Shown here: positions 15,160 through 24,231 of the stretch, one piece after another
Position numbering within the stretch: position 1 is the first letter of the stretch
How the letters are laid out: the number at the start of each line of letters is the position of its first letter
Assembly: GCF_012044895.1 (NCBI RefSeq)
Contig: NZ_CP050695.1
Coordinates: 3,502,501-3,566,500 of the forward strand
Length of the DNA stretch: 64,000 nucleotides
Reading direction: 5' to 3'
From: Aquisalimonas sp. 2447
GTDB taxonomy: Bacteria; Pseudomonadota; Gammaproteobacteria; Nitrococcales; Aquisalimonadaceae
Made by a program: the position numbers and the translations under genes
The notes under the pieces: generated by a model
The model's database searches: none
What the model saw: only the letters and a program-made list of their open reading frames with translations
Told to the model about the DNA's origin: nothing

Positions 15160-17859
15160 ATGGGCACACATTACCTGGAGCGGTTCTTCCAGCCCCGGAG
15201 CATTGCCGTTATCGGTGCCAGCGAAACCCCCGGCTCGGTGGGTGCGCAGGTGCTGGACAACCTGGTCGACGGCAGCTTCCGGGGCACCATCCTGCCAGTC
15301 AACCCGCACCACCGCAGGGTGCGCGAGCTGCCCTGCGTCTCCAGGGTGCAGGCGCTGGCGGAGACCCCGGACCTGGCGGTGATCTGCGTCCCCCCGCGGG
15401 CGATTCACCAGGTGGTGGAGGACTGCGGCCGCAAGGGGGTCAGGGCAGCGCTGATCCTGGCCGCCGGCCTGGGCGAGCCAGGCACCGGGGTCAAGCGGGT
15501 GGAGCAGTCGGTGATGATGACGGCCCGCCGCCACGGCATCCGGATCATCGGTCCGGACTGGGTGGGCCTGATGCGCCCGCACCTGGGCCTGAACGCCACC
15601 TTCTCCCGTAGCCATGCGCTTCCTGGTCAACTCGCGCTGGTCTCCCAGTCCGGCGCGCTCACTTCGGCGGTGCTGGACTGGGCCGACAGCCGCCGCATCG
15701 GCTTCTCCGCTGTCTGCTCCCTGGGCGACACCACCGACGTGGACTACGGCGACGTGCTGGACTATCTGGCGCTGGACCCGGATACCCGCAGCATTCTGCT
15801 GTACGTGGAGACCATCACCGACGCACGGCGGTTCATGAGCGGCCTGCGCGCCGCCGCCCGGCTGAAGCCGGTGATTGTCATGAAAGTGGGGCGACAGCAG
15901 GCCAGCCATCGCGCCACCAGCTCCCACACCGGCGCCCTGGTAGGCGCTGATGACGCCTTCGACGCCGCCCTGGGCCGCGCCGGCGCGGTCCGCGTCCCCA
16001 CCGTCGGGCAACTCTTTGCCGCCGCCGAGCTGCTGGCCGCCGGGCGGCGTCTGCGGGGGGACCGCATCGCCGTGATCACAAACGGCGGTGGCCCCGGCAT
16101 CATCGCCACGGACCTGATTGCCGAGCGGGAGCTGCAGCTGTCGGAGCTCAGTGCCGCCACCCTGGACACGCTGAACGAGCATCTCCCGGCGCGATGGCCG
16201 GGTGACAACCCGGTGGATATTCTCGGCGACGCCGACGCCGAGCGTTTCCGCAACAGTGTCAGCACCTGCCTGGCCGATCAGGGCGTTGACGGCGCCCTGG
16301 TGATCCTCACGCCGCAGGCGCGCACGGAGCCGGAGGCCACGGCACAGGCGCTGTGCGAGCTGGACACGCGGCGCAAGCCGGTGCTGGCCTGCTGGATGGG
16401 CGGCACACGCATCCGCAGCGCCCGCGAACAGTTCACCAGCGCCGGTTTTCCCAACTTCGCGACCCCGGAGAACGCCGCCGAGGCACTGTCGGCACTCTCC
16501 CGCTACCGGCGCAGCCAGTCCCTGCTCATGCAGGTTCCCGATGCCTCCAGTGCCCGCAGTGAGCCGGACATGGCGACGGCCCAGGGCATCATCGACGCCG
16601 CCCTGGCGGCAGGGCAGACCCGGCTCACGCCCTGGCAGTCCAAGTCCATCCTCGAGGCCTTCGAGATCCCTGTCAGCACGACGGTTGTGGCGCGCTCCGC
16701 CGCGGAAGCCCGCGCGGCCGCGGAGCGGCTCGGGCTGCCGGTGGCGGTAAAGATCAACTCGCCGGCCATCACCCACAAACGGGCCGTGGACGGTGTGCGC
16801 CTGAACGTGCTCAGCGGCGACGCGGTGGAGCAGGCCTACGCCGACATCCTGGCGGCGGTGCGGCGGGCGCGGCCGGACGTGGAGCCGGACGGCGTCTCGG
16901 TGGAGCCCATGCACACCCCCCGCCACGGCCACGAGGTCATGCTCGGGGTGGTGCGTGATCCGGTGTTCGGCCCGGTGATCAGCTTCGGCTCCGGCGGCTC
17001 CATGGTGGAGGTGATCCGCGACCGCGCCGTGTCGCTGCCGCCGCTGAACGACTTTCTAGCCCGGGACCTCATGGTGCGCACCCGCGTGGGGCGGCACCTG
17101 CGCCTGAGCGAGGACAGCCGCCTGCGCCGGGAGTTCGAGCACGCCCTGCTGCGGCTCTCGGATCTGGTGTGCTCGCTGCCCCGGGTCACCGACGTGGACA
17201 TCAACCCGGTCATTGCCGACCCCGACAGCGGCGTCATCGCGGTGGACGCCCGGGTGCACATCCGCGACAGCGTCGGTGATGGCTACAGCCACATGGCGAT
17301 CATGCCCTATCCGCGCCACCTCACCCGCACGGAAACCCTGCCCGACGGCACCCGGGTGCTGCTGCGCCCCATCCGGCCGGAGGACGCGGCCATGGAAGAG
17401 GCGTTCATCGAGGGGCTGTCGGCACGCTCGCGCTACTACCGCTTCATGGACCACATGGGCCAGGTCACGTTGCCCATGCTGGTGCGCTTCACTCAGATCG
17501 ACTACCACCGGGAGATGGCGCTGGTGGCCGTGGATGAATCCGGCCAGGAAACCCGGCAGGTGGGGGTCGCCCGCTACGTGGTCAACCCGGACGGGCGCAG
17601 CTGCGAGTTCGCCATCGCCGTGGCCGACGACTGGCAGGGCAAGGGGCTTGGCCGTCGGCTGATGGAGCGGCTCATGGAAACGGCCCGCGATCACGGCCTG
17701 GAGCGTATCGAAGGCCAGGTGCTCTCGGCCAACCGCGGCATGCTGCGACTGATGGAACGCCTGGGTTTCAGCCGCCAGCGCGTTCCCGGAGACTACAGCG
17801 TCATGCAGGTGGAGCGCGCCCTCGAAGGACACGAGCGCCCCGCCCAAGACTACCCCTAA
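15160..17859 (+). CDS. patZ: PatZ/Pat-type protein lysine acetyltransferase (ADP-forming acyl-CoA synthetase-like plus GNAT)
   Basis: An 899-residue protein with a CoA-binding Rossmann domain (residues about 10-105, SIAVIGASETPGSVG), a succinyl-CoA ligase-like region, an ATP-grasp domain (about 500-720) and a C-terminal GNAT acetyltransferase (about 740-895, with CEFAIAVADDWQGKGLGRRL). This is the architecture of Salmonella Pat and E. coli PatZ, which acetylate and inactivate acyl-CoA synthetases. The SSHTGAL motif keeps a histidine (His256) at the place of the phospho-histidine of true ADP-forming synthetases, so some ligase activity cannot be excluded. It follows prpE, a known class of Pat substrate. 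The stop overlaps a possible sigma-28 promoter of the next gene. Confidence 0.9.
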   Translation: MGTHYLERFFQPRSIAVIGASETPGSVGAQVLDNLVDGSFRGTILPVNPHHRRVRELPCVSRVQALAETPDLAVICVPPRAIHQVVEDCGRKGVRAALILAAGLGEPGTGVKRVEQSVMMTARRHGIRIIGPDWVGLMRPHLGLNATFSRSHALPGQLALVSQSGALTSAVLDWADSRRIGFSAVCSLGDTTDVDYGDVLDYLALDPDTRSILLYVETITDARRFMSGLRAAARLKPVIVMKVGRQQASHRATSSHTGALVGADDAFDAALGRAGAVRVPTVGQLFAAAELLAAGRRLRGDRIAVITNGGGPGIIATDLIAERELQLSELSAATLDTLNEHLPARWPGDNPVDILGDADAERFRNSVSTCLADQGVDGALVILTPQARTEPEATAQALCELDTRRKPVLACWMGGTRIRSAREQFTSAGFPNFATPENAAEALSALSRYRRSQSLLMQVPDASSARSEPDMATAQGIIDAALAAGQTRLTPWQSKSILEAFEIPVSTTVVARSAAEARAAAERLGLPVAVKINSPAITHKRAVDGVRLNVLSGDAVEQAYADILAAVRRARPDVEPDGVSVEPMHTPRHGHEVMLGVVRDPVFGPVISFGSGGSMVEVIRDRAVSLPPLNDFLARDLMVRTRVGRHLRLSEDSRLRREFEHALLRLSDLVCSLPRVTDVDINPVIADPDSGVIAVDARVHIRDSVGDGYSHMAIMPYPRHLTRTETLPDGTRVLLRPIRPEDAAMEEAFIEGLSARSRYYRFMDHMGQVTLPMLVRFTQIDYHREMALVAVDESGQETRQVGVARYVVNPDGRSCEFAIAVADDWQGKGLGRRLMERLMETARDHGLERIEGQVLSANRGMLRLMERLGFSRQRVPGDYSVMQVERALEGHERPAQDYP

Positions 17860-17883
17860 AGTAATACCTTTATTTGTCGACAC
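17857..17883 (+). promoter_or_regulatory. Possible sigma-28 (FliA) promoter of the chemoreceptor gene
   Basis: TAAAGTAA (17857-17864), an 11-bp spacer and GTCGACAC (17876-17883) match the FliA consensus TAAAGTTT-N11-GCCGATAA at 6/8 and 5/8 positions with exact spacing. It lies about 75 bp before the start of an Aer-like chemoreceptor, a typical FliA target. The first three bases are also the patZ stop codon. Confidence 0.5.
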
Positions 17884-17957
17884 CTTCACAGCAGTGCCAG
17901 GCGCCCCCCTGTAGCCTGCGCGCCTTTCCGTGCAGAACCAAAGGTTGTAGAACGCGC

Positions 17958-19511
17958 ATGCGGAAGAATCTGCCAGTCACGGGCCGTGAACAACGCTTCG
18001 ACGCCGACAAGCGGCTGATCAGCACCACCGATGCCAAGGGTGTCATCCAGTACGTCAATGACGACTTCTGCGCGGTGGCCGGCTTCCGGCGTGACGAACT
18101 CATCGGCCAGGCGCACAACATCATCCGGCATCCGGACATGCCGCCGGCGGTGTTCCAGGATTTCTGGGACACCCTCAAGGCCGGCCGCCCCTGGATGGGC
18201 ATCGTCAAGAACCGCTGCAAGAACGGTGACCATTACTGGGTGAACGCCTATGTGGCACCCGTGTTCGAGCATGGTCGGCAGGTGGGCTTCCAGTCCGTGC
18301 GTACGGCACCGGATAATGATGACGTCCGCCGTGCGGAGCGCCTGTATCAGCAATTCTGGAAAGGCCGGCGGCACCGCCGGCGGTTCTTGCCCGGGCTGCG
18401 CGGGCGCATCGCCGCGGCGACGACGGTCGGCGTCCTCGGGGGCTTCGGCGCGGGCAGCCTCGGAGGCACCGCCGGCGCAGCAACAGCCATGGTCGTGCTG
18501 GCTGTGGCCGGCGCCAGCGCTGTGTTGGCGGCAGGACGCCTGCACCGTGTGCGGCAACGGGCCGGCGCCCTGTTCGACAATCGCGTTGCCAGGCGGGTCT
18601 ACGGGGGTGCCGACGACGATGCCGCTCAATTGCTCCTGGAGGTCAAGCTCTACCAGGCCCGGGAGCGGACGCTTCTGGGCCGGATCGGCGACCTGGCCGA
18701 TCAACTCCGGGACGCGGCGGCCACCTCCGAGCAGGCCGCCGAGCGCAGCGGCGGCGCGATCCAGAGCCAGCAGGAGGAGCTCACCCAGGTGGCCACGGCC
18801 ATGAACCAGATGTCCGCCACCGTCGCCGAGGTCTCCCGCAACACCAGCCACGCCGCCTCGCGGTCGGAAGACGCCCGTTCCCGGGCGCAGGAGTTCCACG
18901 GCCTGGTCCGGGACGCCGACAATGCCATGAACGGCCTCGGCACCGAGACCCGCGACGCAGGCACGGCAATGCAACTGCTTCTGCAGCGCACTGAAGGCAT
19001 TCAGACCATTCTCGACACCATCCGCGGCATCGCCGAACAGACCAACCTGCTGGCACTCAACGCGGCCATCGAGGCGGCGCGGGCCGGCGACAGCGGTCGC
19101 GGCTTCTCGGTAGTCGCCGACGAGGTGCGACAGCTCTCCCGGCGCACCGGCGAGGCCACCGCAGACATCGAAAGTGTCCTCGGTGAAATCAGGACCAGTG
19201 CCCGCCAGGCGGCCACCGCCATGGAGCGGGGCCAGACGTCCAGCGAACAGGTGCAGGCGATGACCCGGGATGCGGCCGACGCCGTGGAAGGCGTCCTGGC
19301 GGCGGTGGCGGAAATCGCCGACATGAGTCACCAGATCGCCAGCAGTACCGAGCAGCAATCGGCCACGGCGGAGCAGATCAACCAGAACGTCAACACCATC
19401 AGCCACGGCCTGGCGCAGACCAGTGAGACAGCCGCCACGGTCGCGGAGACCACCGAGACCCTGACCCGCATGACGGCGGATCTGGGGGATCTGGTCAGAC
19501 AGTTCCGTTGA
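17958..19511 (+). CDS. PAS-containing methyl-accepting chemotaxis protein (Aer-like)
   Basis: A 517-residue cytoplasmically sensing chemoreceptor. The N-terminal PAS domain (about residues 10-120; [38 protein letters not shown]) matches Aer and related FAD-binding redox sensors. A hydrophobic Gly/Ala-rich hairpin (about 150-200) anchors it without a real periplasmic domain. The rest is a HAMP-less linker and the MCP signalling hairpin with its conserved tip [20 protein letters not shown] and [13 protein letters not shown]. The first ATG is at 17958. Likely role: energy or oxygen taxis, feeding CheA. No other chemotaxis genes are in the window. Confidence 0.9.
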   Translation: MRKNLPVTGREQRFDADKRLISTTDAKGVIQYVNDDFCAVAGFRRDELIGQAHNIIRHPDMPPAVFQDFWDTLKAGRPWMGIVKNRCKNGDHYWVNAYVAPVFEHGRQVGFQSVRTAPDNDDVRRAERLYQQFWKGRRHRRRFLPGLRGRIAAATTVGVLGGFGAGSLGGTAGAATAMVVLAVAGASAVLAAGRLHRVRQRAGALFDNRVARRVYGGADDDAAQLLLEVKLYQARERTLLGRIGDLADQLRDAAATSEQAAERSGGAIQSQQEELTQVATAMNQMSATVAEVSRNTSHAASRSEDARSRAQEFHGLVRDADNAMNGLGTETRDAGTAMQLLLQRTEGIQTILDTIRGIAEQTNLLALNAAIEAARAGDSGRGFSVVADEVRQLSRRTGEATADIESVLGEIRTSARQAATAMERGQTSSEQVQAMTRDAADAVEGVLAAVAEIADMSHQIASSTEQQSATAEQINQNVNTISHGLAQTSETAATVAETTETLTRMTADLGDLVRQFR

Positions 19512-19554
19512 GAGTACCGTGCGCAGGATCCAAAGCCAGTGATCGCCCGCCGCC

Positions 19555-20103
19555 ATGGACTTTGCCATCCTGCTCCCAGCCACCGTCACCGTCCTGCTGG
19601 TCCTGCTGGCGTTCTTCGTCTGGGTGTCGCGACGACGCCAACGCACGCCGGCCATCAGCGTGCGCCCCAGACCCGTGCTGACCGGGGCTCACCGGCGATT
19701 GTACGAAACCCTGCAGGCGGGCCTGCCCAATCACCGCGTACTGGCGCGGGTTCCCTTCAGCGCCTTCCTGGAACCCCGCGGCAAACCACCGCTGGTGCTG
19801 GGCGACCAGATCGCGGACTTCCTGGTCTGCGACAGCCAGTTGCGCGTGGTCGCGGTGGCAGAGCTGACGGACGGCCGCCAGCACAGTGAGCGGGATGTCC
19901 TGCTACGGGACGCCGCCCTCCCCCTGGTGCGCTGGACAGCAGATGCCCTCCCCGTTGCCAGCGAGGTCCGTGAAACCATCCGCGACCTGGAATCCCTGCG
20001 CGCCATGAGCGAACACGTGGATGACGACAGCGCTGACCACGGCGCAGGCGACCCGCCGGACACCGCCCCGATGCAGGGCGACCGGCGCGAGCCGCGCCTC
20101 TGA
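19555..20103 (+). CDS. DUF2726 domain membrane-anchored protein
   Basis: A 182-residue protein with one N-terminal membrane helix (ILLPATVTVLLVLLAFFVWV, residues 5-24) and a DUF2726 domain (about 45-140), recognised by LGDQIADFLVCDSQLRVVAV, the AELTDGRQHSERDVLLRDAAL stretch spread over about residues 104-124, and LPLVRWTAD. The domain is related to restriction-endonuclease-like and TraI-linked nuclease folds; activity here is unknown. The C-terminal 40 residues are acidic and probably disordered. It ends 1 bp before a CTAG palindrome shared with the convergent hprA. Confidence 0.75.
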   Translation: MDFAILLPATVTVLLVLLAFFVWVSRRRQRTPAISVRPRPVLTGAHRRLYETLQAGLPNHRVLARVPFSAFLEPRGKPPLVLGDQIADFLVCDSQLRVVAVAELTDGRQHSERDVLLRDAALPLVRWTADALPVASEVRETIRDLESLRAMSEHVDDDSADHGAGDPPDTAPMQGDRREPRL

Positions 20104-20104
20104 C

Positions 20105-20133
20105 CTAGTGTCCTGTCCCGGACAGGACACTAG
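20105..20133. terminator. CTAG-family palindrome, likely bidirectional terminator
   Basis: CTAGTGTCCTGTCC (20105-20118), a single C and GGACAGGACACTAG (20120-20133) form a perfect 14-bp stem. It equals two ends of the 191-bp element at 2160 placed together with no interior. It separates convergent genes and supplies the TAG stop of hprA on the minus strand. There is no U-run, so termination is inferred from stem strength. Confidence 0.6.
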
Positions 20134-21083
20134 ACAACGCGCCGCAGATCCTCGCCTCGCCGGTAGGCGCTGACATTCTCGGTGAGCTGCTCGACGATGC
20201 GCTGCCGCGCCTCGCGGCTTCCCCACGCGGAATGCGGGGTAACGATCAGGTTGGGAATGCTGTCGTCCAGCAACACGTTGCCCTCCCTCGGCGGCTCCGC
20301 CGTGAGCACGTCAAACCCGGCGCCACCCAGTCGTCCGGCGCGCAGGGCCTCCGCCAGGGCCTGCTCGTCCACCAACCCGCCGCGGGCAGTATTGATAACG
20401 AAGGCGTGGGGCTGCATGGCGGCCAGTTCCCGGGCACCGATGAGCCCACGGGTGGCATCCGTGAGCGGACAGTGCAGGGACAGCACATCCACCTGCGGCA
20501 GCAGCTCATCCAGGGGCACGCGGTCCGGTTCCGGTGCGCCGCCGGGGCGCTGCGCCACCAGCACTTCCATGCCCAGGACCCGGGCTAGCTCGGCCACGCG
20601 GCCACCCAGGGTGCCCAGGCCCACCAGCCCGAGGGTGCGCCCGGCCAGTTCCACGATGGGATAGTCCAGCAGACAGAACTGGGTGCTGCGGCCCCAGTCA
20701 CCGCGCATGGCCGCCCGGTGGTAGTCGAACATGCGCGTGGCCAGGGACAGCATCAGGCCGATGGTGTGCTGAGCCACGGAATCCGTACCATACCCGCGGC
20801 AGTTCGCCACGGCGATGCCCGCCTCGCGGCAGGCGTCCACGTCCACGTTGTTGACGCCGGTGGCCGCCACGCAGATCAGTTTCAGATCCGGCAGCCGCTG
20901 GACCACGGCGCGGTCCAGGACCACCTTGTTGACCACAGCGATATCGGCATCCGCCAGACGCTCCGCCACCTGCTCGGGGCTGGTACGCTGATGGCTGACG
21001 AAGCTGTCCACCGCGCCTTCCAGCGCGGCCATCTTCAGGTCGTTCCGATCCAGGGATTCCCGATCCAGGAATACTGCTTTCAC
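20130..21083 (-). CDS. hprA: D-2-hydroxyacid dehydrogenase, glycerate/hydroxypyruvate reductase type
   Basis: A 317-residue NAD(P)-dependent dehydrogenase. The nucleotide fold has LGLVGLGTLGGRVAELARVL; the catalytic triad is Arg in NTARGGLVDEQ, Glu in LTAEPPREGN and His in VTPHSAWGSREARQR. The N-terminal substrate domain contains AATGVNNVDVDAC. The pattern is close to HprA of gammaproteobacteria, reducing hydroxypyruvate or glyoxylate. It starts with GTG at 21083, preceded by GGGGGAGA. The stop codon lies inside the CTAG palindrome, so the last residue or two may have been set by the repeat. Confidence 0.87.
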   Translation of the reverse strand: MKAVFLDRESLDRNDLKMAALEGAVDSFVSHQRTSPEQVAERLADADIAVVNKVVLDRAVVQRLPDLKLICVAATGVNNVDVDACREAGIAVANCRGYGTDSVAQHTIGLMLSLATRMFDYHRAAMRGDWGRSTQFCLLDYPIVELAGRTLGLVGLGTLGGRVAELARVLGMEVLVAQRPGGAPEPDRVPLDELLPQVDVLSLHCPLTDATRGLIGARELAAMQPHAFVINTARGGLVDEQALAEALRAGRLGGAGFDVLTAEPPREGNVLLDDSIPNLIVTPHSAWGSREARQRIVEQLTENVSAYRRGEDLRRVV

Positions 21084-21231
21084 CGTCGTCTCCCCCGTGG
21101 TTGTGCGCGCGCCACAAGCACGCAGCTCAGGGCGAGTCTAGCAGCCACCGTGGCCGCCGCGCGCCGACATTTCCTCCCGTGGCCGGGCTTCGGTATCATC
21201 GCCGTCTTCAGTTCCACGAGCATCCGTCCCC

Positions 21232-22212
21232 ATGCGTATCGGCCCTTACATCCTTGATGGCAACGTGGTCCTGGCGCCCATGGCGGGGGTCACCGACCGC
21301 CCGTTCCGGACCCTCTGTCGCGCCCACGGCGCCGCGATGGCTGCGTCGGAGATGGTCCACTCCGACCCGAAGCTGCGGGACAGCCGCAAGTCCCGCCTGC
21401 GCGCTGACCACCGCGGCGAACCCTCGCCCCGGGTTGTCCAGATCGCCGGAGCCGAGCCGGCGATGCTGGCCGACGCCGCGCGCTTCAATGCCGCCGGCGG
21501 GGCCCAGATCATCGACATCAACATGGGCTGCCCGGCGAAAAAGGTCTGCAACCGCCAGGCCGGCTCGGCGCTGCTGGCCGACGAGGGCCTGGTGGCGGAG
21601 ATCCTGGCAACGGTGGTGGCTGCCGTGGACGTGCCGGTGACCCTGAAGATCCGCACCGGACCGGCTCCGGACCATCGCAACGGCGTGCGCATCGCCGAAA
21701 TCGCCCAGGACGCCGGCATCGCGGCTCTGGCGGTGCACGGGCGCACCCGGGCCGAGCTCTACAAGGGCCGGGCCGAGTACGACACCATCCGCGCCATCCG
21801 CCGCGCGGTTACCCTGCCCCTGTTCGCCAACGGCGACATCGACGGCCCCGAGGCCGCCGCCCGGGTCCTGGAGTACACCGGCGCCGACGGCGTCATGATC
21901 GGTCGTGCCGCCCAGGGGCGCCCCTGGATTTTCCGCGAGATCCAGCACTATCTGGATACCGGGGAGCAGTCGCCGGAGCCGGACCCGGCGACGGTGCGCG
22001 ACCTGCTGCTGGGACACCTGCAGCAACTCCACGCCTTCTACGGCCCTGAACAGGGGGTGCGGGTGGCGCGCAAGCACATCGGCTGGTATCTGGCCGGACG
22101 CCCGGACGGCGAGGGCGCACGACGCACCCTGGTGCGCATCACGGAACCGGCTGCACAACTCCAGGGGGTGCGCGAGTACTTTGCGCGGCAGCAGGGAGCG
22201 CTGGCTGCATGA
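21232..22212 (+). CDS. dusB: tRNA-dihydrouridine synthase B
   Basis: A 326-residue FMN-dependent TIM-barrel enzyme that reduces uridines in the tRNA D-loop. Seen: NVVLAPMAGVTDRPFR at the first strand, INMGCPAKKVCNRQAGSAL with the catalytic Cys (NMGCP, CNRQAG), VTLKIRTG, and FANGDIDGPEAA followed by VMIGRAAQGRPW. Length and motifs indicate the DusB subgroup. In many gammaproteobacteria dusB is followed by fis; here it overlaps a small J-domain gene by ATGA instead. Confidence 0.92.
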   Translation: MRIGPYILDGNVVLAPMAGVTDRPFRTLCRAHGAAMAASEMVHSDPKLRDSRKSRLRADHRGEPSPRVVQIAGAEPAMLADAARFNAAGGAQIIDINMGCPAKKVCNRQAGSALLADEGLVAEILATVVAAVDVPVTLKIRTGPAPDHRNGVRIAEIAQDAGIAALAVHGRTRAELYKGRAEYDTIRAIRRAVTLPLFANGDIDGPEAAARVLEYTGADGVMIGRAAQGRPWIFREIQHYLDTGEQSPEPDPATVRDLLLGHLQQLHAFYGPEQGVRVARKHIGWYLAGRPDGEGARRTLVRITEPAAQLQGVREYFARQQGALAA

Positions 22213-22574
22213 GCGCCGCAAAACACTGGGCCCCGGCCATGGCCGGCATGGTCGCCGGCTACTGGATGCTGGGCCCCCTGGGCGGCTTCGCCGGGCTCGG
22301 CGCCGGCTGGTGGTGGGCGCGCGGCCGGGCAAAGAAGCGCGCCGCCACCGAGCAGCTCCCCGCGGAGCTGGTGGCCGCCTACCGCACCCTGGGCGTGTCG
22401 CCCACGGCGGCCGATCCCACGGTGAAGACCGCTTACCGGCGACTGATCAACCGGCATCATCCCGACAAGCTGCCCCCGGACGCCGGGGAACCGCGGCGCC
22501 GCAAGGCCGCTGAAGAAGCCACCGCCATTCGCCAGGCCTACGAGCGCATCGTCGCCAGCCGCAGCGACGACTGA
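22209..22574 (+). CDS. Small membrane-anchored J-domain protein
   Basis: A 121-residue protein: an N-terminal Gly/Trp-rich hydrophobic segment (MVAGYWMLGPLGGFAGLGAG, about residues 13-33), a basic hinge, and a J domain (about 56-118) with the essential HPD in NRHHPDKLPPDAG. The J domain resembles that of DjlA but the TerB domain is absent. The ATG overlaps the dusB stop. Likely role: recruiting DnaK to the membrane. It converges with the EamA gene, 10 bp from its end. Confidence 0.82.
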   Translation: MSAAKHWAPAMAGMVAGYWMLGPLGGFAGLGAGWWWARGRAKKRAATEQLPAELVAAYRTLGVSPTAADPTVKTAYRRLINRHHPDKLPPDAGEPRRRKAAEEATAIRQAYERIVASRSDD

Positions 22575-22584
22575 AACGGCGCCG

Positions 22585-23472
22585 TCACGCCCCGGTGGAT
22601 GGCCGCTCTTCGCGCAGGTTCACCGCGGAGTGCACAGCCAGCGCCGTCAGTACGATGCCGCCTCCGAGCAGGGTCGCTCCCGGCGGCTCCTCGCCCAGCA
22701 TCACCCAGACCCAGAAGGTCCCCAGTACCGTCTCCACCAGCAGGAACAGGGAAACCTCGGCGGACGGCAAATAGCGGGTGGCCTCCCCCAGGCATGCCAG
22801 GGCCACCGGCATCTGCACCAGGCCCATCACCGCCAGCGCCGCCATGCCGCCACCGGTCACGTTCAACGGGTTGACGAACGGCAGCGCCACCAGGGCACCG
22901 ATCAGTCCGGCGCCGGCCACCGCCGCCATACGATCCACCACGGGGGAGCGGCGCAGCACGGTGAAGTTCGCGCCCACCACCAGGGCGGCCATCAGGGCGA
23001 ACAGATCCCCGAGCCAGCCGCCGAAGCCGATGGAACCGCCGAACACCAGCAGAATCCCCACCAGGCAAGCGGCCATGGCGACCCAGGTGCGCAATCCCAC
23101 CCATTCCCGCAGGAACACGCCGGAGAACAGTGCCGCGAACATGGGTGCAGCAGCCAGGATCACCACCACGTTGGCCACACGGGTATTGAGCACCGCCAGC
23201 ACGAACAGCACCAGCGTGGCCGCGAACCCGGCGCTGACCGCCATCCCCGGCACGCCGCCACGGGCGATCTGCTGCCAGCTCCACAGACCCCGCCACCAGC
23301 GCAGCACCACGGTCAGCGACAGGGCGATGAGCAGGCCGCGCCAGAAGATCACCACCCCGGCATCGGCCATGGCCAGGCGCACCAGCAGGGCATCGAAGCT
23401 CAGCGCCACCACGCCGATGGTGGCGATCAGGGTGCCACGGCGATGATCAATGGTGCCCCAGGTCTGTTCCAC
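22585..23472 (-). CDS. EamA/DMT-family transporter
   Basis: A 295-residue, ten-helix drug/metabolite-transporter protein with two EamA repeats. Recognisable parts: TLIATIGVVALSFDALLVRL (TM1), VVIFWRGLLIALSL, NTRVANVVVILAAAPMFAAL and, in the second half, RYLPSAEVSLFLLVETVLG and WVMLGEEPPG. The start is placed at GTG 23470-23472 with a GGGG ribosome site; a much longer reading upstream runs through a REP element and is not coding. The substrate cannot be told from sequence. Confidence 0.85.
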   Translation of the reverse strand: MEQTWGTIDHRRGTLIATIGVVALSFDALLVRLAMADAGVVIFWRGLLIALSLTVVLRWWRGLWSWQQIARGGVPGMAVSAGFAATLVLFVLAVLNTRVANVVVILAAAPMFAALFSGVFLREWVGLRTWVAMAACLVGILLVFGGSIGFGGWLGDLFALMAALVVGANFTVLRRSPVVDRMAAVAGAGLIGALVALPFVNPLNVTGGGMAALAVMGLVQMPVALACLGEATRYLPSAEVSLFLLVETVLGTFWVWVMLGEEPPGATLLGGGIVLTALAVHSAVNLREERPSTGA

Positions 23473-23548
23473 GTCATGCCCCGATTCCCGCAAGCGAGCG
23501 ACACAGCCTACGCATCCTGCAGGTCCTTTTGCCAGCGATTGAGGGCCG

Positions 23549-23622
23549 TGTGGGAGCGGCTTTAGCCGCGACGGCGGTATCACAGTGCTCAGGAAGGAAT
23601 CGCGGCTAAAGCCGCTCCCACA
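23549..23622. repeat. REP pair of the Pseudomonas type
   Basis: GTGGGAGCGGCTTTAGCCGC (starting 23550) and its inverted copy (23600-23621) flank a 28-bp spacer. The sequence is the widespread REP unit of pseudomonads and relatives. It lies in the gap between the EamA and J-domain genes, outside both readings. Confidence 0.8.
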
Positions 23623-23715
23623 GGCGGGCAGTCTCGCTGCTTTTCTGCACCGTCGCGGTTTGCCCCTTCGCAGATGCTTGAATCCACCATCAGTCGCCGC
23701 ACAATAGCCGGTGTC

Positions 23716-24231
23716 ATGGGACAACCGGGCGCCACCGCCTTGATCCAGCTTGCCATCGCCGCCGCCCTGCTGGGGCTGATCGTCTACACCTTCCTGCCCG
23801 CGGAAAAGCGCCGCGCGTGGGGGCGCAAGGCGCTGCTGTGGGGTGGCGTGGCGTTTCTGGTATTGCTGCTGGTGACCGGGCGGCTGCACTGGATCTTCGC
23901 CATCGTGGCAGCACTCTGGCCGCTGGCCATGCGGCTGTGGCCGCTGATCCGGGCATGGCCGCTGCTGCGGCGGTGGCTTGGAGGCGGCCAGGCGTCGGCG
24001 GACAGCGGCGATACCGGTGCGGCGGGATCCCGCCGCCGGGATACCCGGCGGGCCGGCCCCCTGAGTCGCGAGGAAGCCTGCGAGATCCTGGGCGTGCCCA
24101 CGGATGCGGATGCCGAGCAGATCCGCTCCGCCCACCGGCGACTGATGCAGCGCCTGCACCCGGACCGCGGCGGCTCGGACTACCTGGCGAGCCGTATCAA
24201 CGCCGCCAAGCGACGCCTGCTGGACGAATGA
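23716..24231 (+). CDS. Membrane J-domain protein (TIM14/DjlC-like layout)
   Basis: A 171-residue protein with three hydrophobic segments in residues 5-85 (LIQLAIAAALLGLIVYTFL; LLWGGVAFLVLLLVTG; IFAIVAALWPLAMRLWPL) and a short C-terminal J domain (about 112-171, CEILGVPTDADAEQIRSAHR) ending in LMQRLHPDRGGSDYLASRIN. The HPD motif is intact and the RGGSDYLA form matches mitochondrial Pam18/TIM14-like J proteins. Start choice between ATG 23716 and ATG 23674 is uncertain because neither has a clear ribosome site. The stop overlaps the HNH gene (ATGA). Confidence 0.82.
   Translation: MGQPGATALIQLAIAAALLGLIVYTFLPAEKRRAWGRKALLWGGVAFLVLLLVTGRLHWIFAIVAALWPLAMRLWPLIRAWPLLRRWLGGGQASADSGDTGAAGSRRRDTRRAGPLSREEACEILGVPTDADAEQIRSAHRRLMQRLHPDRGGSDYLASRINAAKRRLLDE

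Noticed and set aside
15079-16932. 617-codon antisense ORF over patZ
   Set aside because: Shadow of the Pat reading frame; composition lacks protein-like motifs.
17886-19655. 589-codon antisense ORF over the chemoreceptor
   Set aside because: Shadow frame of a gene with unmistakable PAS and MCP motifs on the other strand.
22585-24159. 524-codon reading of the EamA gene with a long N-terminal extension
   Set aside because: The extra 229 codons run through a REP element and antisense to a J-domain gene; GTG 23472 fits the family.
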